From assembly GCA_030045175.1 (NCBI GenBank), contig JASIBM010000240.1, forward strand, positions 1 to 25,408: 25,408 nucleotides of DNA, written 5' to 3'. The notes under the pieces are model-generated. The model was not told the origin of the DNA, made no database searches, and saw only the letters and a list, made by a program, of their open reading frames with translations. The translations under genes were made by a program, and so were the position numbers. Shown here in pieces: positions 1 through 6,113 of the stretch; position 1 is the stretch's first letter, and each line of letters begins with the position of its first letter. This DNA is from Streptosporangiaceae bacterium (GTDB taxonomy: Bacteria; Actinomycetota; Actinomycetes; Streptosporangiales; Streptosporangiaceae).

Positions 1-101
1 AAGCCGGGCCAGCCTGACCGTGGGCCGGCATCGGCAAGCTTGGCGCATACGACAGGAATCCCGCCGGCGTGACCCAGTTGCTCATACCCACGAGCATGCA
101 T
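1..101 (-). CDS. Possible 5' end of an unidentified gene running off the left edge
   Basis: On the minus strand an ATG at 101-99 opens a frame that stays open to the window edge. It gives about 33 residues beginning MHARGYEQLGHAGGIPVVCA. No family is recognised and no clear Shine-Dalgarno sequence precedes it. In such GC-rich DNA 100 bp without a stop is weak evidence, and a second minus frame is also open here. It is listed only because nothing else explains the first 100 bases. Confidence 0.15.
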   Translation of the reverse strand, partial: MHARGYEQLGHAGGIPVVCAKLADAGPRSGWPG

Positions 102-160
102 CACCAGCGCACCCCAGGAAACCCGGCTCCGGGCACCCCAAGCGGGTCGCCGAGCACCGT

Positions 161-277
161 CAGCTGGCTCGGGGAGTTCCGGGGGTCGCCCCCCGGCCCG
201 GGGGGTTCCGGGGGGTCGCCCCCCCGGGCAAATACTGCGGCCCCCGGCGAAGGCGACCGAAGGTCGCCGAGCAACAT
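161..277 (-). repeat. Post-tRNA GC-rich repeat, unit 1 (117 bp)
   Basis: This is the distal of two tandem units lying 3' of tRNA-Ser(GCU). Each unit contains a G-run/C-run box with the core GGGGGGTTCCGGGGGGTCG, the string CGGGCAAATACTGCGGCC, and a perfect 7-bp hairpin (252-258 with 262-268, triloop). The unit runs from CAGCTGGCTCGG to the equivalent CAGCCGGCTCGG of unit 2. A partial third copy of the hairpin end lies at about 146-160. Short reading frames through it are artefacts of the repeat. Confidence 0.85.
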
Positions 278-395
278 CAGCCGGCTCGGGGGGTCCGGGG
301 GGGCCGCCCCCCGGCCCGGGGGGTTCCGGGGGGTCGCCCCCCCGGGCAAATACTGCGGCCCTCGGCGAAGGCGACCGAAGGTCGCCGAGCAGCAT
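278..395 (-). repeat. Post-tRNA GC-rich repeat, unit 2 (118 bp)
   Basis: This second tandem unit is nearly identical to unit 1 and ends 12 nt from the tRNA-Ser(GCU) 3' end. The hairpin is GGCGACC (370-376) with GGTCGCC (380-386). A second possible pairing, CTCGGCGA (361-368) with TCGCCGAG (382-389), uses overlapping bases, so the two stems exclude each other. The GC box at about 317-361 recurs beside tRNA-Leu at 17966-18010. In the transcript of the tRNA strand the hairpin comes first and the GC box second. It may be a terminator or processing signal, but no U-run follows. Confidence 0.85.
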
Positions 396-407
396 CAGCC
401 GGCTCGG

Positions 408-496
408 CGGAGGCTCGGGGATTTGAACCCCGGATGGGCGCGAACCCAAACCGCATTAGCAGTGCGGCGCCATAGACCGGACTAGGCGAAGCCTCC
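408..496 (-). tRNA. serX: tRNA-Ser(GCU)
   Basis: The reverse strand folds as a class II tRNA of 89 nt. The acceptor stem is GGAGGCT with AGCCTCC and discriminator G. The anticodon arm CGCACTGCTAATGCG carries anticodon GCT, and a long variable arm (TTTGGGTTCGCGCCCA) identifies a serine tRNA. The T arm GGGGTTCAAATCCCC is intact. CCA is not encoded. A possible -10 hexamer TACTCT lies at 525-520. Two tandem copies of a GC-rich repeat follow its 3' end. Confidence 0.95.
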
Positions 497-793
497 TCGG
501 CCCTCTGCGGGAAATCCCCAGAGTACCGTGTAGCGCTGGTCGGCCCGCGCGGGATACCGCCTCGCCGGCTGGTCCCGCTGTCGGCGGCGCACCGCCGAAC
601 CGACCGCTGACTCAGGGTACCGGTAGCACCGCGATCGCCGCAAAGCAACCCGCACGGCCGCCAGGCCGACTCGCCAGACGACAACGTGGGGCCCTTACTG
701 TCGCCGCAGCAGCAGCTAGGGCCCCACGTTGTCGTGGCCCGGCAGGGATCCGGATCGAGCGGGCACCGGGCACATCCGCACCGCCGCCCGCGG
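497..793. other. Intergenic region between tRNA-Ser(GCU) and the acyl-CoA ligase
   Basis: No gene is supported here. The region holds the tRNA promoter area (about 515-550) and the 58-bp hairpin at 678-735. The frame open on the minus strand across 277-684 runs through the tRNA and repeat and has no protein-like composition. Confidence 0.6.
678..735. repeat. 58-bp hairpin repeat, copy 1 (18-bp perfect arms, 22-nt loop)
   Basis: Arms 678-695 and 718-735 are perfect reverse complements (ACGACAACGTGGGGCCCT on the left). The 22-nt loop reads CTGTCGCCGCAGCAGCAG in its middle. A second hairpin with the same arm and loop lengths and a closely similar loop is at 17521-17578. This copy lies 58 bp past the stop of the acyl-CoA ligase, so it could act as a terminator. 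There is no T-run, and the second copy lies upstream of a gene. Confidence 0.85.
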
Positions 794-2437
794 TCAGCGA
801 ACCTCGATCACCTCGTACTCGCCGTGCGCGTAGGAGTCCCGCATCCTGGTCTTGGCGAACTTGCCCACGCTCGTCTTGGGCACCTCGGAGATGAACGACC
901 AGCGTTCGGGTAGCTGCCAGCGCGGCACCCGTTCCGCCAGGAAGGCGCGAAGCTCTGGCGCCGTCGTGGTGGCGCCGGGAGCCAGCACGACGGCGGCGAG
1001 CGGACGCTCCCCCCAGCGCTCATCAGCGACGCCGATCACCGCCGCCTCGAGCACGTCGGGATGCGCCATCAGCGCGTTCTCTAGTTCCATCGACGAGATC
1101 CACTCGCCGCCTGACTTGATCACGTCCTTGGCCCGGTCGGTGAGCGTGACGTAGCCGAGCCTGTCGATCGTGCCGACATCTCCGGTGCGCAGCCAGCCGT
1201 CCCTGAACTTGGCGGGGTCGTCGTCCTTGTAGTACGCCCCCGTAATCCAGGGCCCACGCACCTCAACCTCGCCGACCGCCTCGCCGTCATGCGGCAACGG
1301 GTCGCCGGCGTCGCCGATCAGCCTGGCCTCCACGTCGCAGATCAGCCTGCCGGCCGTGCCACGGTAGCTCCACGCCTCCTCGCCTTCGGTGCCAGCAGGC
1401 GGATAGGCGACGCTGCCGAGCGGCGACGTCTCCGTCATCCCCCAGGCCTGCAAGATGAAGACCCCGAGTTCCTTCTCGTACGCCTCCATCAGCGAGCGAG
1501 GCACCGCCGAGCCGCCGCAGGGCACGACTCGCAGTGAGCTCAGGTCGCCACCCTCCGCGCGAACGTGCTGGAGCAGGGCGTTCCAGATCGTCGGCACCGC
1601 TCCGGCCACCGTGGGCCGCTCCGCCTCGATCAGCCGGACGAGCGGCTCAGGCTGCAAGAACCGATCCGGCATGACCAGGCCCGATCCCGCCATGAGGGCC
1701 GCGTAGATCAGTCCCCACGCGTTCGCGTGGAACATGGGCACCACCGGCAGGACTCGGTCCCGCTCGGACAACGCGAAGACCGAGCCCATGCAGACAGCCA
1801 TCGAGTGCAGGTGCATAGACCGGTGGCTATACACCACGCCCTTCGGGTGGCCGGTCGTCCCGCTGGTGTAGCACATCGCCGCCGCGGCTCGCTCGTCCAC
1901 CTCAGGCCAGTCGAACGTGTCGGGCTGCACCGCGAGCAGCTCCTCATAGGAGTGCACCTGGCGGCCCTCGCCCGCCAGGCTGGCCAGCAGCGGCGGATCC
2001 ACCGGGCCCTCCGGGTGCGACACGATCACGTGCCGGATCGCGCCCGCGTGCGGCAGCACCCGGGCCAGCAGGGGCACCAGGCTCGAGTCGACGATGACGA
2101 CGTCATCTCCCGCGTGCGCGGCGATGTAGCCGATGACCTCGGGGTCCAGCCGTAGGTTGAGCGTGTGCAAGACGGCGCCCATTGACGGGATCGCCAGGTA
2201 GGCCTCCAGGTGCTCCGCGTTGTTCCACATCAGCGTCGCGACCCGCTGGTCGCCATCGACGCCGAGCGCCCGCAGCGCGCCGGCCAGCTGTGCCGCCCTG
2301 GCACCGGTCCTGGAGTAGCTCTGGCGGCGCACGCCGCTGGCGGTCAGGGTCACCACTTCCCTGTCGCCGTAGACAGTGCTGCCGTACCGCATGATCCTGG
2401 TGACGGTCAGCGGGACATCCATCATGGTGCTGCGCAC
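794..2437 (-). CDS. Fatty-acyl-CoA synthetase (AMP-dependent ligase)
   Basis: This is a 547-residue member of the ANL adenylating superfamily. It would activate a fatty acid as acyl-AMP and then form acyl-CoA in the cytoplasm. Visible motifs are the P-loop-like YTSGTTGHPKG (190-200), A5 WGMTETSP (332-339), A7 GWLRTGD (414-420), A8 hinge DRAKDVIKSGGEW (434-446) and the A10 lysine in SVGKFAK (K526). Length fits the medium/long-chain group. The start is the GTG at 2437 because AGGAGG lies at 2444-2449, 6 nt upstream; an ATG 48 nt further upstream has no such site. The exact chain length of the substrate cannot be told. Two 54-bp palindromic repeats lie about 80-190 bp upstream, and a 58-bp hairpin lies beyond the stop. 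Confidence 0.93.
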   Translation of the reverse strand: MRSTMMDVPLTVTRIMRYGSTVYGDREVVTLTASGVRRQSYSRTGARAAQLAGALRALGVDGDQRVATLMWNNAEHLEAYLAIPSMGAVLHTLNLRLDPEVIGYIAAHAGDDVVIVDSSLVPLLARVLPHAGAIRHVIVSHPEGPVDPPLLASLAGEGRQVHSYEELLAVQPDTFDWPEVDERAAAAMCYTSGTTGHPKGVVYSHRSMHLHSMAVCMGSVFALSERDRVLPVVPMFHANAWGLIYAALMAGSGLVMPDRFLQPEPLVRLIEAERPTVAGAVPTIWNALLQHVRAEGGDLSSLRVVPCGGSAVPRSLMEAYEKELGVFILQAWGMTETSPLGSVAYPPAGTEGEEAWSYRGTAGRLICDVEARLIGDAGDPLPHDGEAVGEVEVRGPWITGAYYKDDDPAKFRDGWLRTGDVGTIDRLGYVTLTDRAKDVIKSGGEWISSMELENALMAHPDVLEAAVIGVADERWGERPLAAVVLAPGATTTAPELRAFLAERVPRWQLPERWSFISEVPKTSVGKFAKTRMRDSYAHGEYEVIEVR

Positions 2438-2443
2438 GGACAA

Positions 2444-2449
2444 CCTCCT
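2444..2449 (-). promoter_or_regulatory. Ribosome binding site fixing the ligase start
   Basis: A perfect AGGAGG on the minus strand lies 6 nt before GTG 2437. It decides in favour of that start over the upstream ATG at 2485. Confidence 0.85.
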
Positions 2450-2515
2450 GCGAACTGCGCTCTCTAGCCGCCGTGCCCCGGCCATGGCGGCCGGGTCCGC
2501 CAGAGATCTTCCCTG

Positions 2516-2569
2516 AGCTTACGTTTCAACCTCGCCCTGCGTGGCAGTGCTCGGGTCGAAACGTAAGCT
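2516..2569. repeat. 54-bp palindromic repeat, copy A
   Basis: The ends are AGCTTACGTTT and its reverse complement AAACGTAAGCT, around a core containing CCTGCGTGGCAGTGCTCGG. Copy B follows after one base. The pair lies between the sigma factor gene and the acyl-CoA ligase. The AT-rich ends stand out from the surrounding GC-rich DNA. Confidence 0.9.
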
Positions 2570-2570
2570 G

Positions 2571-2624
2571 AGCTTACGTTTTAACCCACCCTGCGTGGCA
2601 GTGCTCGGATCAAAAACGTCAGCT
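2571..2624. repeat. 54-bp palindromic repeat, copy B
   Basis: This is a direct duplicate of copy A at a 55-bp spacing. It shares AGCTTACGTTT at the left end and the core CTGCGTGGCAGTGCTCGG, and has a slightly degenerate right end (AAAAACGTCAGCT). Core and ends are conserved while the joints between them vary by single bases. Confidence 0.9.
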
Positions 2625-2681
2625 GGGTGGATACTCCCACGTTGCGGGCGGAACGTCACCGGCAACCGGGCAATGGCACCG

Positions 2682-3278
2682 TTATCGCACGCGATCCGGC
2701 GCGTAGATCGCGGTGGATTCCGCGAGCAGGTCGCGGTCGGCGCGGAGCTTGGCCACCGCGCGGGAAACCGTGCTCTTCACCGTGCCCTGGCTGACGCCGA
2801 GGACCTCAGCCACCTCGGCCTCGGTCATGTCCTCGAAGAAGCGCAGCACCACGGCCGCGCGCATGCGCTGCGGCAACCGGTCGATGGCCCGCTTGAGCAT
2901 GTCGCGCAGCTCGCTGTCACCGGACGTGTCGGCTACCGGCAGATCGGGGATCTCGTCGGTCGGGTACTCGTCGACCTTGCGCCTTCGCCACCACGAGATG
3001 TGCGTGTTGACGAGCGCGCGACGCACGTAGCCATCTATCGCCGCGCGATCCTCGATCCTGTCCCATGCCTGATATGTCTTGGCAAGGGCGGACTGGACCA
3101 GATCTTCGGCGTCCGCGAGGTTGCCGGTCAGCAGGTATGCGGTCCGCAGCAGCGCCCGCCCGCGCGAGTTCACGTACTCGCGGAAGTCGGCGTCGCCGAC
3201 CCCGACAGCGGAGAACTGGCGCGGCACTATTCCCGGACGGTGCTTACGCTGGTCACCGTGATCGCCCCCGACGCCCAC
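2682..3278 (-). CDS. SigE-family ECF RNA polymerase sigma factor
   Basis: The product is 198 residues. Region 2 holds RTAYLLTGNLADAEDLVQSALAKTYQAW, and the stretch around DGYVRRALVNTHISWWRRRK is typical of the actinobacterial SigE-like ECF group. Region 4 has LPQRMRAAVVLRFFEDMTEAEVAEVLGVSQGTVKSTVSRAVAKLR, a helix-turn-helix for -35 recognition. The GTG at 3278 is preferred because a TANNNT hexamer (TACGGT, 3290-3285) ends 6 nt before it, which suits a leaderless message. GTG 3227 would give 181 residues. No anti-sigma gene is adjacent on either side. Target promoters are unknown. Confidence 0.9.
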   Translation of the reverse strand: MGVGGDHGDQRKHRPGIVPRQFSAVGVGDADFREYVNSRGRALLRTAYLLTGNLADAEDLVQSALAKTYQAWDRIEDRAAIDGYVRRALVNTHISWWRRRKVDEYPTDEIPDLPVADTSGDSELRDMLKRAIDRLPQRMRAAVVLRFFEDMTEAEVAEVLGVSQGTVKSTVSRAVAKLRADRDLLAESTAIYAPDRVR

Positions 3279-3284
3279 ACACCA

Positions 3285-3290
3285 ACCGTA
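3285..3290 (-). promoter_or_regulatory. Candidate -10 hexamer for the sigma factor gene (leaderless)
   Basis: TACGGT on the minus strand lies 6 nt before GTG 3278, which has no good Shine-Dalgarno sequence. The same arrangement recurs before several other genes in the window. No clear -35 is visible. Confidence 0.35.
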
Positions 3291-3350
3291 CCCACGACTC
3301 TCCGCAGATGACCTGCTACCCCCGGTAACGCATCCCCGGTCAGCACCATG

Positions 3351-3360
3351 TTTTCGAAAA
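3351..3360. promoter_or_regulatory. AT-rich palindrome upstream of the sigma factor gene
   Basis: TTTTCGAAAA is a perfect 10-bp palindrome about 70 bp upstream of the sigma factor start. It is conspicuous in DNA this rich in G+C and could be an operator half. No regulator is assigned. Confidence 0.3.
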
Positions 3361-3433
3361 GGGCGTGTCAGCCAACTCCGGTCACTATGGTGCCCTGGCT
3401 AGACCTAGTCGCCGAAAAGAGCTCCGGCGCGCA

Positions 3434-3473
3434 GTTCTCGCCCAATCTAGCTCTCGCGCTAGATAGGGCCATA
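3434..3473 (+). repeat. Inverted repeat flanking the AAA ATPase gene, left copy
   Basis: It reads GTTCTC, then CCAATCTAG, six variable bases, CGCTAGA and GGGCCATA. The right copy at 4691-4732 has the same order on the opposite strand. It contains the dyad TCTAG-N8-CTAGA, and here the inner pairing extends to ATCTAGC/GCTAGAT (3445-3464). It lies just past the ATPase stop codon and about 165 bp upstream of the sigma factor start. Confidence 0.7.
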
Positions 3474-3490
3474 CAACGCCAGAAGCACGC

Positions 3491-4678
3491 TCACCCGGGC
3501 TGGGCGCGCAGGAACCGCCCGAAGTGGGGGACGGTGAACGCGATCAGACCTCGTTCGGAGCTGTAGATCAGGCCCTTCTTGATCAGGCTGTCCCTGGCCG
3601 GCGACACGCTCGACGGCTTCCTGCCCAGCTCGTCGGCGACCTGCGCGGTCGGAACGGGGTCGTCGCCGAGCGCCGCCATGGCCCGCATGTACTCTCGCTC
3701 GGCGGGCGTCGCGCGCTCGTACCTGCTGCCAAAGAAGCCGACCGCTAGCTCTCCCTCGGCGAGCGGCGCGGCGACGTCGACGTCGCCCGGCGTCACCGGG
3801 CTCGCCGCTGCCACATCCCAGGTCACCTTGCCGTAAGCCTGCACGAAGTACGGGTACCCGTCGGCCGCCGCGTACAGCGCGTCGAGCGCGGCGGGCTGAA
3901 AGTCGGCCCCCTCCCTGCGGGCCGGCGCGAGCAGGGCGACGTCGGCGGCTTGCCGATCAAGGCGATCAATCATTACATAACGGAACAGCCGCTCGGAGTA
4001 GCTCTTGCTGGCTGAGAGCACAGACGGCAGGTGCGGCAGCCCCGCACCGACGACGATCAGCGGGCCGCCGTTCTGCGACAGCTCGTGCGTCGCCGCGCAC
4101 AACGCCGATATGTCAGGCGACGGCACGTCTTGCATCTCGTCGATGAACAACGCGATCCCGACGCCCAGGTCCGCGGCTACCGACGCCGCGTCGGTGAGCA
4201 GCTCGGTCAGGTCGATCTCCAGGTCGCCGGAATCCGCCCGGCCCCTGGCCATCGGCACGTCGATGCCAAGGTGGCTGAGCTGCGCGCCCGAGCCCTTGGC
4301 GGCCCTCGGGTCGCGCGCCATGAACGCCTTGAGCACGCCGAGGAAGTCGTCGATCCTGGCCGGCGCCCGGTGCCGCGGCGCGAGCTCCCTGATGGCCATG
4401 TGCAGCGCCCCGCCGACCGGCCTGCGGATCGACTGGTCCGGACGGGCCTCGATCTTGCCTGTGCCCCACAGCCGCTGCATCGCCATCGAGCGGAACGCGT
4501 TCAGCAGCACCGTCTTGCCCACGCCGCGCAGTCCAGTCAGCACTATGCTGCGCTCTGGCTTGCCGCGCGCGATGCGCTCGAGCACGACCTCGAACTGGGC
4601 AAGCTCAACGTCCCGGCCGGCCAGCTCGGGCGGTCGCTGCCCGGCGCCGGGGGCGTAGGGGTTCCGCACCGGGTCCAC
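3491..4678 (-). CDS. AAA family ATPase, Orc1/Cdc6-like, with C-terminal winged helix
   Basis: The protein has 395 residues. Walker A is GLRGVGKT (49-56), Walker B is ALFIDEMQD (176-184), and a sensor-1-like strand LIVVGAGLP follows. The C-terminal third (about 325-395) contains AQVADELGRKPSSVSPARDSLIKKGLI, a winged-helix DNA-binding pattern. This matches the stand-alone actinobacterial ATPases that resemble Orc1/Cdc6 or STAND-type ATPases, whose cellular role is not established. The start is GTG 4678, with a TANNNT hexamer (TAGGCT, 4692-4687) 8 nt upstream and no clear ribosome site. The gene is bracketed by matching inverted repeats at 3434-3473 and 4691-4732. Confidence 0.85.
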   Translation of the reverse strand: MDPVRNPYAPGAGQRPPELAGRDVELAQFEVVLERIARGKPERSIVLTGLRGVGKTVLLNAFRSMAMQRLWGTGKIEARPDQSIRRPVGGALHMAIRELAPRHRAPARIDDFLGVLKAFMARDPRAAKGSGAQLSHLGIDVPMARGRADSGDLEIDLTELLTDAASVAADLGVGIALFIDEMQDVPSPDISALCAATHELSQNGGPLIVVGAGLPHLPSVLSASKSYSERLFRYVMIDRLDRQAADVALLAPARREGADFQPAALDALYAAADGYPYFVQAYGKVTWDVAAASPVTPGDVDVAAPLAEGELAVGFFGSRYERATPAEREYMRAMAALGDDPVPTAQVADELGRKPSSVSPARDSLIKKGLIYSSERGLIAFTVPHFGRFLRAQPG

Positions 4679-4680
4679 GG

Positions 4681-4694
4681 CATAGGAGCCTATG
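4681..4694. promoter_or_regulatory. Promoter/operator area of the AAA ATPase
   Basis: The inverted repeat CATAGG-AG-CCTATG lies directly before the start codon and overlaps the candidate -10 hexamer TAGGCT (minus strand, 4692-4687). With the adjacent TCTAG-N8-CTAGA dyad it would be well placed for autoregulation. This is inferred from position only. Confidence 0.35.
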
Positions 4695-4732
4695 GGCCGC
4701 TCTAGCGGTTTCCCTAGATTGGCGTAGAGAAC
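4691..4732 (-). repeat. Inverted repeat flanking the AAA ATPase gene, right copy
   Basis: On the minus strand it reads GTTCTC, CCAATCTAG, six variable bases, CGCTAGA and GGCCCATA, matching the left copy in inverted orientation. The shared dyad is TCTAG-N8-CTAGA. It overlaps the presumed -35 region of the ATPase promoter. Confidence 0.7.
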
Positions 4733-4757
4733 GCTCGATCGGCGTGTCGCGGCGTGG

Positions 4758-5732
4758 CTATCTCGGCCGGCCAGGTTCAGACTGACCGAGCTTGCTCAGG
4801 TACTCGTTGTACGCGGCGAGTTGCTCATCATCTTCGTCGATGTCGGCGCTGGGTGACGTCGCGCCAGGCACGACGGTGGCCCGCCGGGCCGCCTCCAGCC
4901 AGCCGTGCGTGCGGGCCGACGCGCGCGTGTCCGTGCTCCACATCACGAAGACGATCATCATCAGCGCGAACATGACCCCGTCGCCACCCACCCACATGAC
5001 GGCGCCGCCGGCGTGCAGGTCGGCGACGGCCGAGCCTGCCCAGGCCGGCCTGGGCCCGGCCGGCAGCCCAGGCGAGGCGCGGTTGCCGTAGCTGAGCACC
5101 ACTCCCGCGAAGGTGTCCACCGGCATCACAAGGAACAGCAGGATCAGCCGAACAGGGTAGGAGAGCCGCCACTTGATCGGCTCGGACCCGATGATCGGCA
5201 AGAAGAACAGGTATCCCACGATGAGGAAGACCACGTGCTCGCTGTCGTGCGCGAGCTGATCACGCGCCGTGAGGTTGGCCAGAGCCGTCAGGTGGGCAGC
5301 GATGATCGCGACGGCGTAGGCGACGATCCCGAACACCGGCCAGGTCAGGAAGCTGACGGCAGGCGAGCGCAGCGCCCGCTTGACCCAGGTGTGCAGCGGA
5401 TTGCGGCTTGCGTGCAGGACCAGCGTGATCGGCTGGCCGAAGATCAGCAGCGGCGGCGCGATCATGATCAGCATCAGGTGCTGGACCATGTGGTCCCAGA
5501 ACAAGATGTCGTCGTAGCTGCCGATGCCGCTGCACAGCGCGACCAAGATGACCGCGAGCCCGGCAAGGAACATGCCCGTCCGCCAGCGCGGCCATGGCCG
5601 GGCTGGGTGCTTACGCGCTACTCGGCGAACGCCCCACAGGTACAACGCGACCGCAAGGACCAGCGGGATCACGACCGCCGGGGCGAACCGCCACTGCGTG
5701 GCTGCGGCCTGCCAGCCAAACGGCGGGAGCAT
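4758..5732 (-). CDS. ctaG: CtaG-type cytochrome c oxidase assembly protein
   Basis: This is a 324-residue polytopic membrane protein of the caa3_CtaG family, associated with copper-centre assembly in aa3/caa3 oxidases. About seven hydrophobic segments are visible. Conserved histidines sit in WDHMVQHLMLIMIAPP (H81, H85), ARDQLAHDSEHVVF (H162, H166) and LHAGGAVMW (H240). The C-terminal 55 residues are hydrophilic and acidic. The start is ATG 5732 because AAGGAGG lies 4 nt upstream (5737-5743); the longer frame adds a proline/glycine-rich leader without a ribosome site. No oxidase subunit gene is nearby. Confidence 0.9.
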   Translation of the reverse strand: MLPPFGWQAAATQWRFAPAVVIPLVLAVALYLWGVRRVARKHPARPWPRWRTGMFLAGLAVILVALCSGIGSYDDILFWDHMVQHLMLIMIAPPLLIFGQPITLVLHASRNPLHTWVKRALRSPAVSFLTWPVFGIVAYAVAIIAAHLTALANLTARDQLAHDSEHVVFLIVGYLFFLPIIGSEPIKWRLSYPVRLILLFLVMPVDTFAGVVLSYGNRASPGLPAGPRPAWAGSAVADLHAGGAVMWVGGDGVMFALMMIVFVMWSTDTRASARTHGWLEAARRATVVPGATSPSADIDEDDEQLAAYNEYLSKLGQSEPGRPR

Positions 5733-5736
5733 CGGA

Positions 5737-5743
5737 CCTCCTT
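5737..5743 (-). promoter_or_regulatory. Ribosome binding site fixing the ctaG start
   Basis: AAGGAGG on the minus strand is 4 nt from ATG 5732. It selects this start over the in-frame codon 102 nt further upstream. Confidence 0.8.
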
Positions 5744-5889
5744 CGCCCTGGAGCCTACCCGCCCCCCGCCCCGCCACCGCGACCCAGGGCCAGATGCCCG
5801 GAAACCCCAGCAAGGGCCCCACGCTGGGGTTCACCCTGGGGCGAGCCGAGGTGAGATTGCCCGGCTTGCAGGCAAATGCCCGTAGATCA

Positions 5890-5927
5890 CGGGAGGCGTG
5901 GTGTCCAGCGGAGGGCGTGATGTCTAG
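5890..5927. repeat. Two tandem 19-bp imperfect repeats 3' of tRNA-Ser(UGA)
   Basis: The units 5890-5908 (CGGGAGGCGTGGTGTCCAG) and 5909-5927 (CGGAGGGCGTGATGTCTAG) match at about 15 of 19 positions and abut. They sit 12 nt beyond the 3' end of the tRNA. They do not match the GC-box element found after the other two tRNAs. Confidence 0.55.
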
Positions 5928-5939
5928 CAGGGGGTGTGG

Positions 5940-6028
5940 CGGAGGGTGTGGGATTCGAACCCACGAGGACGCTCACACGCCCTGGCCGCTTTCAAGGCGG
6001 CTGCACTAGTCCACTATGCGAACCCTCC
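5940..6028 (-). tRNA. serT: tRNA-Ser(UGA)
   Basis: An 89-nt class II tRNA on the minus strand. The acceptor is GGAGGGT with ACCCTCC and discriminator G. Anticodon stem-loop GCCGCCTTGAAAGCGGC has anticodon TGA. The long variable arm AGGGCGTGTGAGCGTCCT and T arm GTGGGTTCGAATCCCAC are intact. CCA is not encoded. A TATCGT hexamer at 6045-6040 is a plausible -10 with a leader of a few bases. Confidence 0.95.
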
Positions 6029-6113
6029 ATGTGGACTCTACGATAGCGCCGACAGCGGGAACCGCTCCTTTCATGCTCACCTCACGGTCGGCCGGCGAGG
6101 GCTCCGCCCCCGG

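Noticed and set aside
20..485. Overlapping Gly/Pro/Arg-rich reading frames in the first 500 bp
   Set aside because: They translate the tandem GC repeat and run through a tRNA gene; composition is repeat-driven, with no recognisable domain.
3301..3320. CGCAGATGACCTGC dyad upstream of the sigma factor
   Set aside because: The arms are only four bases with a five-base gap, too weak to separate from chance.
4905..5885. Long plus-strand frame opposite ctaG (326 codons)
   Set aside because: Antisense to a clear membrane protein gene; rich in Arg, His, Asp and Gln with no domain.
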